This document shows, piece after piece, positions 35,601 to 55,503 of a stretch of DNA of 64,000 nucleotides. The notes beneath the pieces were generated by a model. It searched no databases, had not been told where the DNA came from, and saw only the letters and a list, made by a program, of their open reading frames with translations. How positions within the stretch are numbered: the first letter of the stretch is position 1; the number at the start of each line of letters is the position of its first letter. The stretch is from Pempheris klunzingeri (lineage: Eukaryota > Chordata > Actinopteri > Acropomatiformes > Pempheridae), in NCBI RefSeq assembly GCF_042242105.1, contig NC_092031.1, forward strand, positions 15,688,662-15,752,661. The letters are read 5' to 3'. The position numbers and the translations under genes were made by a program.

Positions 35601-38600
35601 CAGTTGTGAGCATCGACCGTTTTGGTGGTGCATTCAAGGACACTATGACTTTTAATCTTTTAAATGTAAGACGCACCCTAATACACACAGTTTTTTACAT
35701 TGTCCATCTTTGTGATTTTGTGTAAAATAGTTGTATATTTTCCTCTGTGGCTAAGATAAAGGTATTTTATATAGCCCTGATCATGTCTTCAGGGTAACTG
35801 AAATTAGGCTTGAGAACAGATATCCTGCGTTGGGTGTAAGAAATTTACCAGATAAAGAGTCTAATGAGATACTCCATTTAGTTTCATTATTGAATTGTAG
35901 AAAACTCATACTCTACTATATACTTGTACTATTTTGCTCATTTATTTTAAGCCTTTATGGCTTAGAAATGATCATCATGATTAATTGTAGGGCCCAAGCC
36001 AGGTTCAAGACTCTGCAAGTTAACTGTCATGGCCAATTGGTATGAAACAACCTAAAACTCAGAGTATGCTCTAATCACTCGTATTTTTGTCAAAGTGCAC
36101 TATTACTCTCCTCAAATACCAACTAAATCCTGTCCCCCATCTCTCCATTCCAGATCAGCAGGATTGAGTACATCCACTCCAAGAACTTCATCCACAGAGA
36201 CGTGAAGCCTGACAACTTCCTGATGGGGCTCGGCAAGAAGGGCAACCTGGTCTACATCATCGACTTTGGCCTGGCCAAGAAATACCGCGACGCCCGAACG
36301 CACCAGCATATCCCCTACCGCGAGAATAAGAACCTCACCGGCACCGCCCGCTACGCCTCCATCAACACCCACCTGGGCATTGGTAAGACGGCACACACAC
36401 ACACAGGCTGGCCTAGATACTAATGTAGGTGTGAATGTGTGTGTTCTGCTAACCCCACTGAGGGTCATATGTGTGTGTTCACAGCAGAGCGTCAGTAGAA
36501 AGTGTTGCAATATGTATGTTTATTGATCTGGACTGGATTCTGCAGCCTCCTTTTATTTCCTTTTCTGTCCGTTTGTGTCGTTTCTCTCCCTGTCCTTTTC
36601 CTTTTCCTTTCTGCCCCTGTCTTCGTCTCCTCCCCTCCCTTATCTCCTTTCCCCATCCTCTCTTCTCCCTCTCCCTCGGTTCGGCCTCCACAGAGCAGTC
36701 GAGGCGAGACGACCTGGAGTCTCTGGGCTACGTTCTCATGTACTTCAACCTGGGCTCTCTGCCCTGGCAGGGGCTCAAGGCTGCCACCAAGAGGCAGAAG
36801 TATGAACGCATCAGTGAGAAGAAAATGTCCACCCCCATCGAGGTGCTCTGCAAGGGATACCCCTGTGAGTGAAGAGAAACTGAAACTCCAGTAGAAAGGT
36901 CAATATATCTGTCAGATTTGTACTCATGCAGTCTTTCTCTCTTGTGTCTCCCAGCTGAGTTCTCCACTTACCTGAATTTGTGTCGCTCTCTGCGGTTCGA
37001 TGACAAGCCAGACTACTCATATCTGAGGCAGCTCTTCAGGAACCTCTTCCACAGACAGGGCTTCTCCTACGACTACGTCTTTGACTGGAACATGCTGAAG
37101 TTTGTGAGTCGCTCGTCAGAGTTCATGCCCGCACATGCTTTGTTTTAAGTTGGCGCGACACTGTGAGTGAGACGCTTCTGCAAACTAGTCCCAGCTCGGT
37201 AGGTTTCGAAGCCAACTTTGTCACGATGTTTTCCCATCTGTGCTGTTCCTCTGTGTTTCAGGGGGCCAGCAGGAACACAGAGGATGGAGAGAGGGAGAGG
37301 AGGGAAGGAAAAGAGGGGGAGGAGAGAGCGGGCGGAGGCCAAAGAGGAGCCGGAGGTCGAGCTTTGCCGCCTGGTCCGAACCCTTCGGTGGCCAACAGAG
37401 TCAGGAACGAGGCAGATCCTGCTCCCGCGAACCCGGCCACACGTGGGGTCCAGCAGTCAGGTCAGCATGTTGTTTGTAGTTTCACATGTTTGGAAGTGAC
37501 TGTGAGGTACAACTGCAGCGGAATCAAGTGTGCGTCTTTGTGTGTGTGCAGGTAACCGCTCTCCTCAGGCGGGGAGAGCAGAGCGAGCCGAGCGAGAGAG
37601 GAAGGTGGCCATGAGGCTTCACCGCGGGGCCCCCGCCAACGTCTCCTCCTCTGACCTCACAGCACGCCTTGACCAGTCGCGCATCACTGCATCGCAGGTA
37701 GGAAGATTGTGGCTTTACTGGTTCGGTGAGACTTTCCATGCAACACTGCGCTAATGGATGCTTGTCACATGCCGCAGGTCCACATGACATGTTTTACATT
37801 TAACGCTGCAGGCGGTGACGTCTCATCGCTGCATGTTGAAGGACCAAGTGTGTTGAAGCTGAGTCTGTTGTGAAATATCTCAATAGCTAGGATCAGTCTT
37901 ACTGACTTTGAGGGTCGTCTCGCCTTTCCTGTAGCGCCATCATCACTTACCTTGAGACATTTCTCACCATCTTCAGGGTGGATTGGCATAAACTTGTTGA
38001 CAGATCTTCATGGTTCCCAGACGCTGTATCCTGTTGACTTTGATGATCCCCCTGACTTTTCCTCTAGTGCCACCATGAAGTTCATATTTGTGTTTTTTTT
38101 GGTTAACTTAACTTACTCCACTAATTTGGTTTATGTCTGAATACCTGCTAACCTAATGACATTCCCATCAGCCTTAGCTTGTGTTTATTCCTAATCACCA
38201 AATATCACCATGCTAACACTCCAAACTAACATAACACCTGCTAAACATCAGCATGTTAGCATCGTCATCATGAGTAGGTTAGTAAGCTGACGTTAGCTTT
38301 TAGCTCAGCTAGCTCGGCTGTAGATTCCTGGTCTTGTTATTTTAGAGTTGAACCATAAATAAACTGCAGCAGATGTTTCTCTCCTGTCTTATGGAGCATG
38401 CTTCAGACTGATCTCTCAGAAATATGTGAAATGACCACAACCTCCTAACACAAAATGAGTTCAAATGATGTGCCAGCACCATAGAAACGATGCCAACGGC
38501 AAGTCAATGAGGATTCTTTGTCGTGGTGGACACGCAAGGGATTTTCATTACCTTGGACTGTGACATTGCTGGATTGTCCGCTATGCTAGCCACTAATATT

Positions 38601-39176
38601 GACACAAATTCACGTGATCGCAACACCTTGGAGCTGGCAAAATATTCAAACATGACCTAATCATAGTTACCACCTCCAGAAATACTGATGTGAAGAGTTT
38701 TTGTTACTGTGCAGGTTAAGTCCCACGTGAAATAAACCCAGAACAGAGTAATCCACCAGGCCAGGCCAGGCTCCTTGTGTCCCAAAGCCTCTTTATGATC
38801 TGTAATTGGACTCTCAAATGCTTCTTTATTTGTGATAATGTTCACATCCTGCAGTAAAGACTCACTTAAAACTCGCTTTGCATGTTGTTATCAGATAACC
38901 TTGATAGTTGTAAAAGTCCAAACCCTGTGAAACAGCTAACAGATCACAGAAGTAGATGAGACGTTTTCAGGCATATTCTGAACAAATAACTCAAAGAACT
39001 AACCTCAAGAGGCAGATCAAGAACTGGATCTCACAGGCTTCGGACAAAAAAAGAGCTCAGGTTTTAAATGCTGTGTATTCTTCAGGGTTCTGTCACGTCT
39101 CTTTGATCTGCTTCAAGCTTCTCACCCTTCTCTCCACACTCAGGTCAGTGTGCCGTTCGAACATCTGGCAAAGTGA
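32680..39176 (+). CDS. csnk1e: Casein kinase 1 epsilon
   Basis: Ser/Thr kinase of the CK1 delta/epsilon group; it phosphorylates PER proteins in the circadian clock and acts in Wnt/Dishevelled signalling. Nine coding exons: 32680-32755, 32962-33072, 34174-34322, 36154-36382, 36694-36864, 36955-37103, 37262-37460, 37552-37697, 39144-39176; 1263 nt, 420 aa (human 416). Seen: [20 protein letters not shown] with Gly-rich loop, VAIKLE lysine at residue 38, HRDVKPDN catalytic loop, [20 protein letters not shown], and the kinase end VFDWNMLKF. The tail has [20 protein letters not shown] and ends [10 protein letters not shown]8, ESKFYKMM and GIPSIKWCG match epsilon rather than delta. The regulatory tail (exons 37262-37697) is Arg/Glu/Gly-rich and the most diverged part. 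The first coding exon has 22 nt of 5' UTR before the ATG. A possible alternative 3' end is described in findings. Confidence 0.97.
33073..34173. other. csnk1e intron 2
   Basis: Starts with a degenerate tract of roughly 10-bp units (about 33181-33310), followed by a very AT-rich stretch (33600-33830) full of tata and atatag motifs. No exon recognised. Confidence 0.65.
34415..34446. repeat. Perfect 15-bp inverted repeat, 2-nt loop
   Basis: agaccgtctgtatta, loop ac, taatacagacggtct. Part of the right arm (aatacagac) recurs directly at 34447-34455. Confidence 0.97.
35050..35092. repeat. (CTCCT)n pentanucleotide microsatellite
   Basis: About eight near-perfect tcctc units in csnk1e intron 3. Confidence 0.97.
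37698..39143. other. csnk1e intron 8 (before the last coding exon)
   Basis: 1.45-kb intron whose first third is a dispersed repeat (37865-38310). No exon recognised in the remainder. Confidence 0.7.
37865..38310 (-). mobile_element. Dispersed non-autonomous teleost element (degenerate)
   Basis: Phrases such as gtgaaatatctcaatagct, ggattggcataaacttgttg, gtgccaccatgaagttcat, gacattcccatcagcctta and catcagcatgttagcatc occur in the order and orientation of an interspersed element very common in percomorph genomes. Strand is relative to the orientation I usually see it written. It carries no coding capacity; a short open frame at 37952-38140 lies inside it and is not a gene. The family name and exact ends are not known to me. 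Confidence 0.7.
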
Positions 39177-41250
39177 GTTCCTCCTGGCTGGCCTGCAGGT
39201 CAGTGGCAGGTATGGACACGTCTCACACACACACACACATCTCACGCAAACACACACATCTCACGCAAACACACACACACAGCATGCTTGAACTGCTATC
39301 CCTGTCTATCCCCACCCTTCATATCTAGAAGGAGAGAGAAAGAAATCGTTGCTGTTCAGCTAAAATTGTTATTCAACAGCAGTAATTCAAGGCAATAACC
39401 CTAACCCTTATACATCTTTAATTCTGTTAGTTACCGAGTTACTTGTCTTCTTGCTATTTCACTCTAAAGCAGTGCAGCCACTCTCACTCTGTGAGGAATG
39501 CATGTGAGATCATAAAACTGAGTGTCCAGAAACGATTAATTGAGCCACACTGTTGCACTGGGTGCCACGTTTCTTCATTACCATGAACACACTCTGAAGT
39601 TTATTTTGATTTAATCTAGCGTACACCGTCCTAATTCTAGAAACACTCACAAGTGCATCAAATGCACTGATGACAAAATAGTCACCGGGGCAGACTAATG
39701 CATGGTTGGTTTGGATTTTTTTCATTTGCTGACATATTAGAAATACAGAATACGTCCAGTTTAGTCCTTTCATGAACCTAAACAGTGACATTTCTCTTCC
39801 TTATTTTGTTCCTTGTGTTTCAGCAGCTGCAGGGTATCAAATACCCCTTACTTTTCAAATGGATGTATGAAAACATGAATGAGTGGAGGAGGACAAGAGG
39901 AGGCGCTGCAGGCCCTTGAATAGGGGGGGTTGAGGCCCCCCCCGTGTGTGTGTCAGTATGCTGTGTGAAGACTGGTGACCAGGAGGAGCCGAAGGAACAC
40001 TGAGACGACAGGAACCAGCGGGATTAACTCTTGGCTGGAACTGGTCTGCACTGCTTTTCCGGGGGGGCGGGTGTGGTCGGAGGGGGAGTCGGGGTAAACA
40101 ACACACAGATCCCGCCTCTTCGTCACTCATATTCATCTGCCCATCGACTCAGAGGCTCAAATTGCAAAAAAAAACCCATCAAAGTGCACAAAATGGACTA
40201 CCTTTGAGTTATTCTGTGGTTTACACCTGTGATGAAATTTTTAAAAAAAATCAACGATCAACCTGCTAACGTTTGAGAGCTACATCCGCTGCTTATGGTG
40301 TTCTTCTATAAATAAATATGTAAACAACTATGGAGACGAACACGGAACAAAAGCGCATTCAGGCCTGTGATGGATGAGACAGGAGAGTGGTTGACAATGG
40401 ACCCCGGAGAGGATCAGAGGTTGAGAATGGATGCGAGAGAGTGAGTCTGTAGATGGGAGCGAGGCTGCTTCTTGTCGCTTAATGTCAGTGTCTGTCTGTG
40501 CGTTATCGTCTTAAGTGTTCGTTTTTGCCTTTAGCTTTGCTTCAGAGAGTCCGAGGAAAGGAGGGAAACGTGACTGCTGATGAGTTAGAACGGAAGATCA
40601 GTCCCCAGTTAAAGCTTGTCTCAGTCTCACCTATGAGACACTGACGGGGGAAAAAAAAAAAAACATGCTCACTGAATGTGAGAGGAGGAGGAGGAGGAGG
40701 AGGAGGAGGAGGAAGGCTGCTTTGAGTCGACAGAATAAAAGGGAGAGCCATGAGGATTGTACGATATGATAAAGCCTTAGTCCAGCTTGTAACTCCAGGT
40801 ATGAAAAGATTTAGAAAGTTATAAGATCTTGGTGGTGAACAAGTCTGGTGTTACATTTGTATCTTTGTTCTTCACTTTTGCTTTGTTTTGGTTTTATAAT
40901 TCATGTAAAATGTGTAGATACCTTTTGCCAGAATGTGACAGATGGTTTAAAGATTGAGGCTGGAGAGAAGAGTGCTAGTTACTCCCTGACAGCCCCCGGG
41001 GCAAAAGTGAAACCCACGCTTTTTACCAACGACCTTTGGAGTCTGCCAGAGGTGTGTGTGTTTTGGCTCCCACTGTGGCAGGCAATGACAGAAAGGTTCT
41101 TGTTAATATGTTGAAGAGGGTTTTGACCCGGGCCTGTCAGGATGGACGGATGTCACCGATAGGAGAGCGCTGTCTGATGTCCTGTACATTTCTTTACCAT
41201 GCTTCAACTTTATTACTATTATATTTGTGAATATTTTCTGAACCAATAAA
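39177..41250 (+). other. csnk1e: csnk1e 3' UTR region
   Basis: Candidate polyA signals are AATAAA at 40311-40316, 40734-40739 and 41245-41250. A well-formed acceptor at 39821-39823 suggests that part of this region is a separate 3' exon rather than continuous UTR. It includes a (GGA)n tract at 40683-40713. Confidence 0.55.
40683..40713. repeat. (GGA)n microsatellite
   Basis: About ten GGA units in the csnk1e 3' region. Confidence 0.95.
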
Positions 41251-42340
41251 AATATACACAGCTTATACAGACTTCTAATAGTATGTTTCAATGGACCACA
41301 AAATATTTGACCCTATTTTTCTTTCAATATTGAATATATCACATTTGTTGGATATATTTCCACTTTATGCACATTTTAGATCGTAACATTTTATTTTGCA
41401 CATTCATTGGAATGGTACATTTTCACATTCACACACTGTTAAAAAGAAAAACTCAGTCTTGTGAGATTTGTAGGTGTTATTTGACGTGTCACAACAAGGA
41501 AAACCTCAGTAATAAATAGCAATAATAATAATAAATACTGGCCACATTCCATTTAGGTTTACCAGTTCCAGGGCCCTGATATTGTACTTGTTAGCTTACT
41601 CTCATAACTCGCTATGGCACTTTAATGGGAGCGAGCCATTGCTCATTAATATCATAAGTTTCACCAGTGCTTTTCCTGCTATGACAAGTCAAAATGTGTC
41701 CAATTAAAATGAAGTCATAGACAGCATAAGATTTATCTGCACCGCACCTTTCAACGACAAGGCAATTCAAAGTGCTATCTATCAAAAGATAGGAAATAAA
41801 CGATATAATTAAAATAGGATTTTAACAAGTGGAGGATAAAAATAATTTAAAATAGAATAAGACAAATCACAAACTTTTCTGGCTAACAGAAAAGATCCAT
41901 TTTGTTCCACATATGTGTCATATGTCATATGTGTCTATATCAGTCAGCCTTAAAACCCCCAGTGTGAAGCAACTTTATAGAAGAGCAATAATAAATAGTT
42001 GGAGTATCTTTTTAATGTCATCAAAGCTCTAAATAATCCTCACTATTAGCTATGTCCCAGATGAAAGAGGTCTAAGAGGTCTTTAAACTGAAGTCCTTAA
42101 CGTCACACAAACTTTAAAAAGGACAAGACCATATAAGTACCGATTATTATAATGGTGAGTATTTGTTGCCCACACACTGTGGTACACAGTGGGGACAGGA
42201 AGTAAACAAATAATTCATCACTGAGTGCGTGGAGGCAATTGTCACCTTTCATCCAGCTCCCACACGTCCGATGCTGCTGGGCCAGGAATAGACCCGCGCA
42301 TGCTCAGTGTACACTGAACAAGCCACGCCCTCTTCCGGGT
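41251..42340. other. Intergenic DNA between csnk1e and tmem184b
   Basis: AT-rich. Around 41725-41880 the run caccgcacctttcaacgaca, aggcaattcaaagtgct and the A-rich stretch after it resemble a dispersed fish repeat tail. No exon recognised. Confidence 0.55.
41725..41880. repeat. Probable dispersed repeat tail
   Basis: The aaggcaattcaaagtgct core with an A-rich flank is a phrase I know from interspersed fish repeats. The assignment is tentative. Confidence 0.4.
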
Positions 42341-42480
42341 TATTAATGGTATCCCGTGTGTGATTGGGTGAGCAGGGTTGTCCTGGGGAAATGGGCGGGG
42401 CCTATGTGATGAGCCGTTAATCCGTGAGGGATTGGTTTGAAGTCAGCGGAGAGGAGAAAGAGGAGCGGAGCGGAGCGAGC
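42340..42480 (+). promoter_or_regulatory. tmem184b promoter region
   Basis: Contains GGGCGGGG (42394-42401), two ATTGG inverted CCAAT boxes (tgattgggtg at 42361 and ggattggttt at about 42430) and CpG-rich agcggagcggagcgagcgag at 42462-42481. No TATA box is visible. Confidence 0.55.
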
Positions 42481-42757
42481 GAGTCACCGTTTAAACTCCA
42501 AAAACACCGACTTTAGGCGATGCTAACGCACAGACAGAACCTCTAATAGGACTACATAAAAGTTGTTTAACATGAGAGAGTAACTTTAGAGGCGAGTTTT
42601 GTGGGGGGGGACGCAGAGTTTGACGGGACAGTCCGCCGAGGTCTCAACATGGATGTCCGGGGAGCAACGGTGCGGCTCTGAGGAGGAATTAAGGCCGTTT
42701 CTGGGTTATTCCTGTCGTGAGTTTGTCTGACGGAGCTGAGGGGGATTTTAACGCCAG
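42480..42757 (+). other. tmem184b: tmem184b 5' non-coding exon 1 (approximate start)
   Basis: Ends at donor GCCAG|GTGAGT. Start inferred from the promoter features upstream. Confidence 0.5.
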
Positions 42758-42842
42758 GTGAGTCTCTACAACAGGTCAGAAATACTTAACCTCTGCACAC
42801 CATTTCTTTGCCCCACTGATAGAGTGTCCTTGTCAATTCCAG

Positions 42843-42881
42843 GCTTAAATCATCCGAGGATTGTCGTGGCTGTCCGCTAAG
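42843..42881 (+). other. tmem184b: tmem184b 5' non-coding exon 2
   Basis: 39 nt between acceptor TTCCAG and donor CTAAG|GTAAGT. Joined to the next exon it places an in-frame TAA 36 nt before the start codon, which supports the chosen ATG. Confidence 0.6.
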
Positions 42882-43161
42882 GTAAGTCTCTGTCCAGCTC
42901 TGCTGTGTGCTTCATTTGTTTGAATCCAACTTTGAAAAACATTTCCATGTGATTCCAAGTCGCTCAGTCAGATTTACCCGCAGCATTCATTCACAACAGT
43001 GTAACGAAACCACTGACATGGAAGTAATGTTAAAGCAAAAGCAGAAGTGGATGTTTTAATTTTCTTCTGCTGAATGAATTCTGGTCTCTCTGTTGTTGTT
43101 GCTTCAGCCAGTATGATAATCCAGTCTGGCTGTCACCCACATCATTACTTAATATCAATTG

Positions 43162-43208
<47 letters not shown>

Positions 43209-43293
43209 ACTCTGCCCCCCATTGCCCCTTTCCATCTGTTGCTATGCTTTATTCCTGACCCCCTGTCTCTCTGATATATTATCATATATTATT

Positions 43294-43358
<65 letters not shown>

Positions 43359-43453
43359 GAGCGCTTCTCCGCAGCCTGACCTTTTTTGCCTTTCAGCTGA
43401 AACACAAAGATGTCCCTTTTGCTTCAGCACAGCATAATTTCACAGTCACTAGT

Positions 43454-43512
<59 letters not shown>

Positions 43513-43585
43513 TGATGCCTTCACTTCTCCTCGTTGACATGTGGATTTGCTGAGCCCTGGCAAACCAATACAAATGACCTGCTGC

Positions 43586-43664
<79 letters not shown>

Positions 43665-44988
43665 GTACATGAACAGTGAAACCATAACTCCTCTCACTCT
43701 CATACAGAAGTGCGTGAAAGAAGCCTAATTCATTTTCTCCAACCATCAAATCCAATCGCTTTATTTTGATTAATTGATTTAAGTGATTAGTTTTGTAAAG
43801 AAATTAAATGCTGGTGTATGTGTTTGTTTGCGTGTGGAACAGCATTATGTCAGCCTGTCATTGTCCATGCTGTTTGTTTTATGTGCCATGTGACTTTTGG
43901 TTGCCATGCTACTCTGACAGACGAGACATGATGGGTCAGAATGAAGGATACCCTCTCTTATGTGTACCCCCGTAATATCAAGGACTCCGCTACCTCCCAA
44001 AGCTCAGTCCTGTATGGTGATTGTCTGTCAGTGTACAGGAACACACACACCCAGAGATCATGTCTGTCACCTTGGAGACAGTGACAAGCTGCTGCTTATG
44101 TAACATGTCTTCTGGCCACTTCCAGTCCCGTCATCTTCCGGAGCTGGAACTGGATACGGCAGCAACGTGACGTCTTTTGTTCATCTCCACCTAAATTTGG
44201 TCAGACTGTAGGCTGTTGTTTGACTCACTAGCAAGATTTGAAAAGATATGTGAATAACAGAAGTGAGGGAAAACAAGTTTTTGATACCATTATATATTGA
44301 TATCATATCGTGTTTAGGTTCTTAGAGCACATATGCAATTGAGTTTGATTGCAGAAACATATCAGTGATAGCAAACATGACTAGTTCAAAGAGAATTTTC
44401 TTGTAGATCTCGCCATTTTGCACCAGTGTTTCCGTATTGTATAAGGGCGGATCACCGAGGCCTTAAAATACCAGAATGCCTTGCAACGAAATGACATGTG
44501 CATCTGTTAACTTGAAAAACACGGTATGCTATCAACCTGACACGCTCCGCCTTAAACCACAGCTGAATAGTGATTGTTTGGGCATGTTATCTGGCAGCAG
44601 TGAAGAGGCATTCTGGGAGATGAAGGAACCTGCAAAAATCTATTTTCTGTCCTTGGAGTCCAACACAGATACCAGTGGACACATCCTTGACTCATCGTGA
44701 GATGTTTCCCTGCAGCTTATCTGTGTTCGTCTTCCATCTGTGCTCCTGTTTACACATCACACTGATAACATAGAGTGTGATCTATATTCCAGGTTGATGA
44801 TTACTAGTGGAAATGGACACTCATACTTAATGAATGATGTCACAGCATAGTCACTGTTTGAAAAGAGTTTCTATATGTACAGGCACAGACACACCCACTC
44901 TGGCTGCCGCTGATATGTCACCTTATTCTGACTGACTGCTGTAGAGACGCGGCAGAGTGACGGCCTCTGTGTTCTGTGTCACTTCCAG
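42882..44988. other. tmem184b intron before the first coding exon
   Basis: Contains four long CA/TG arrays between 43163 and 43663. No exon recognised. Confidence 0.7.
43163..43663. repeat. Cluster of four CA/TG microsatellites
   Basis: (AC)20 at 43163-43202, (TG)30 at 43296-43355, (TG)27 at 43456-43509, and (CT)n at 43586-43600 followed by (AC)31 at 43601-43663. The apparent HTHT and VCVC frames here are repeat artefacts. Confidence 0.97.
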
Positions 44989-51977
<6,989 letters not shown>

Positions 51978-54900
51978 AGCAGGAAAGTGTCGCGTTTCCA
52001 GCTGAATCCGATTCAGACTGTCTTAGCGGAGGGTGGCACCTAATTCTCCTGCTGGTCCTCTTCAGTGTGTGAATGATTAGAGAGGTGTGCGTTTGTTTTC
52101 CCTGTTTTTGAGTCATGAGTGCGCGGACCTCTCTGCAGAAACATTTCCCAGCCGTCTTATTTAGTGGAAACACTTAAAGCTGCTTCGGCGTTAAAACCGC
52201 CGGCCTGAAAATGAAAATATCTTGTCTGCGTTTGGAACGTTTGAGTCACGCTTGTACATACTGAGGCACACTTCTGGAGCGAAAATGTTCCTGCTCAGAT
52301 AGAAGCTGCATTACACTTTTCAGCTCAGTCATGTTTCTCAGTGGCCATCGTCCTGATGGATGTCGTTTTTGTGGTTTGCATTTTGAAGGCCTTGATGTTT
52401 TCAGACAGTCATTAGCCATATTAATGAAGGTTTCCCCTGTCATGAAAATTGTTAAAAAGGTTGTGTTCAAACTTTTTTCCCATGACTTTTATAGGTTTTG
52501 AACTTTTAATTTTGTGCCCTTGAAACGAATATTTAGATATTAATTTGCAATAGTCGAACATATGAGTTGGTCGGCAAATATATGAATGTGCTTCAAACAG
52601 AAGCTTCTTCAGTATCGTTAGAATGAAGTGGGGGGGGTGTATTGTGGGACTTTATGGTAGGGTCCTTCACCCCATCATGGGGACGGATTTAAAGGGAAGT
52701 CAAGTCAAAAACCGGAGTGAATGTCAGTTATTTGGATCCATGTTGTTATTGATATTAGCTGCACAAATGAGAGCGAGGCCGAGCAGATTATAGATTATAG
52801 ATTACATCTGCTCCAGTAGTCCAGTAGGCAGCAGGAGTGAAGGGCAGAGCCGGTCTGGATTACACTCGCATAAGTGGGGCGTTATTTGAATGCCTAGGAT
52901 TAATTCTGGAGCCGGCTGGCTCTGGCAATAGACCTCTGCAGGCCTCAATGTAGGTTAACTGGAATGTGGGGAAAACAGAAGAGGAATATGGGTTAAAGCT
53001 AATTTTAGAGCTCCGTCATAGGAATTGAACCTTCCCTCTGTTAATGCACATGCATGACTCCTAACGTTAAAGGCAGACATTTACACGGAACTTGAAATCC
53101 TCTCACATTTGCACGAGGAAATAGTTGAGCTATTATGCATAATTTTAGCTCCACGCCTTTGGGCAACATTTCCCCTTTCCCAGCAGTTCGACTTTAACTT
53201 GAAGTTAAAGTACTCAAACAAATACACTGTTTTTCAAAAATCCACCCATGTCACACTCCGAAGTTCCTGACGGGCTTCACGTACTTCAGAGTCCGTCCAA
53301 CGTTCAGCCAGGCAGGTCTTAGTATTGTACGTGCTTTTGCTAATAAGGACCTAAATCATTTCATTTCTCGCACATTATACAGTTCTTATACTGAGCTATG
53401 GTATATTTGAAAGCTAAAAAATATCACAAGCTGAATATTAGCAGAACGATGGGGTGAAATATATTCAAACACATCTTCATCTGGTGTATTTACAACATGT
53501 CAGACAGTCACTATCCTCCGGTCCTTTAACCTCCAGTTAAAAATAACACCTCATGTGTAAAGTTCACATTGTTGCGTCTTGGATGCTCTTCTGCTCTTTC
53601 AGCCTCCTTTTTTCCTTTTCTTTGTGTTTAACCTCCACACAGTCAGAACTGCTTATTTCTTTGCACATAATTGAAGTGCTTGAGTCATGCGAATGAGTCA
53701 CACAGAGTGTGCCGACGTGTTTACTGTAAGCAGTGTCACTGCTCTGCTGTGGCGCTGGCTGGACACCAGGGGGCCGCGCGGCACACCAACACGCCAACAC
53801 TCTTATCTACCAGCAGACAGACGATTATCACAGCCTTTAAGCTTGGAGCACGTGTAACAGAAGAAATGCTTTGTCGAAGCACCAGACTGTCCATTCATGT
53901 CTCTTCTCGTCACTCGTCGTGTGTATCTGTGTCCCTTCAATGGAAAACAGAAGCAGCTTCAGACAGTCGTCAAGGCTCTTTTTATTCTTGCCCGACCTCA
54001 TATTGGTTTTAAACGGGAGCTGAAGCCTATTTTTAGGTGTTACTGAGTGTTGTCTGGGCAATTGGCCTGCTACATTTTGACATGGATACAAACTGGATTA
54101 TTTTCACCATGACTGAGCTTCACCAGCTTCATAAACCCAGTCAGTTCATTGTGTTGCAACTACAATACAACTACAACTCTCATGTTGAACCATGAATGAC
54201 TGTGCAGACACTCATTGATGTGCTTTCTTTAAATATGGACAACAATAGTAACAACCCCTGAATTTTCTGATCAGGGTGAAAACGATGACACCAAATTTCT
54301 TTTTTTTTTTTTATTGAACTGCAACTGCTTTAGGCCGGCATCTTTCCGTTATATGTTAATAATTTGCAATTTAAAAGCTAAACAGACAATATATCACACC
54401 ACACTTTGAATGTCATAATTCACTTTCAGGCTCAAGACACTCTCCATCCTCTTTACACGTTGGTTATTTGGTGACATGAGACGTGCTCTCATCACATCTG
54501 TACGAATATCGCTGAGGAAAAGCTGTAACTCATGTTGTAAATACAGGTTTAAGTGCTGTCTACAGGAGGAGTCGTAGTGATGTACATTAAAATAGTCATA
54601 TACTGTAAAGGCGGCGCACAGGAGAAAAAAAGACCTAGTTTTGTATTTTTACTTAATAACTGTCTTTTTTTTATTTCCATGACTGTTTTGGTTTCCAGCT
54701 CTTTGTATATTATGAAGCTGCTCACGATGCTACTATTTCATGTCAAATGAAAAACCATCTGAAGAAATAATAAAAGATATTTAGTCTGGTATGTCAGTTA
54801 AACACTTGTTTGTTTCGATTCGGTTTTTGTGGTATATATTTACCAAAGCCAAAGCAGGTCAGGGGCTTCAAGATCCCGTCCTGACGTGGGACAGACTCAG

Positions 54901-55327
54901 AGAAACTTTCCCCTTCAGCAGGTGAATGTGAAAACAGACGTCTAGCATCAAACTCTGCACATGCAGCATCCTGCACAGTGCAGCTCAGACAGCCAACAAA
55001 ACAATAACCTTATTGGAGCAGAGGGAGACTTTAATGTATCGTCACTACTGTAACCCTTCTCCCTTTCACATCAAACTGTTGATCATAATTTAACAGGATC
55101 ATTAACCTATTAAATGTGAAACGCCCATTTTTACCCATAATCCCTCTGCTCCCTGCCACAATAGGGTTGTCTAATGGCCTATAATCTAATCCCCATGTGC
55201 CACTGTGAAAAGTGGCTTTATTCGTCTTCATTTTGTGCTATAAGACCAGTGGCGGCATGTTGGTGATCTACTGCTGTCAAAACTCATGTACAGTACAAGA
55301 ATTTGTCTTGAAATTAAAAGCAATAAA
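51978..55327 (+). other. tmem184b: tmem184b 3' UTR
   Basis: Long 3' UTR with candidate AATAAA at 54769-54774 and 55322-55327. No other gene recognised. A CTCF-like CACCAGGGGGC occurs at 53764-53774. Confidence 0.6.
53764..53774 (+). promoter_or_regulatory. CTCF-like core
   Basis: CACCAGGGGGC followed by CGCG matches the centre of the CTCF consensus but departs at its 3' end. Confidence 0.35.
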
Positions 55328-55503
55328 GCTTCTCACACAAAAAAAACTTTAACTTTAACCTCAACTTCATCTTCTGATCCAGAGAGATAACTTGTGCAAC
55401 ACATCTGCAGATCCGCTTCCTTTCTGAACCACACGCGTGCGTCTACCGTTCCGATCCGGCCCACGATCACAAACACACCATTTTATGTACAATATGTACA
55501 ACA

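Larger units (their letters stand above)
34323..36153. other. csnk1e intron 3
   Basis: 1.8-kb intron holding a perfect 15-bp-arm inverted repeat (34415-34446) and a pentamer microsatellite (35050-35092). No exon recognised. Confidence 0.7.

Noticed and set aside
43159-43755. Several HTHT/VCVC open frames
   Set aside because: Products of CA/TG microsatellites.
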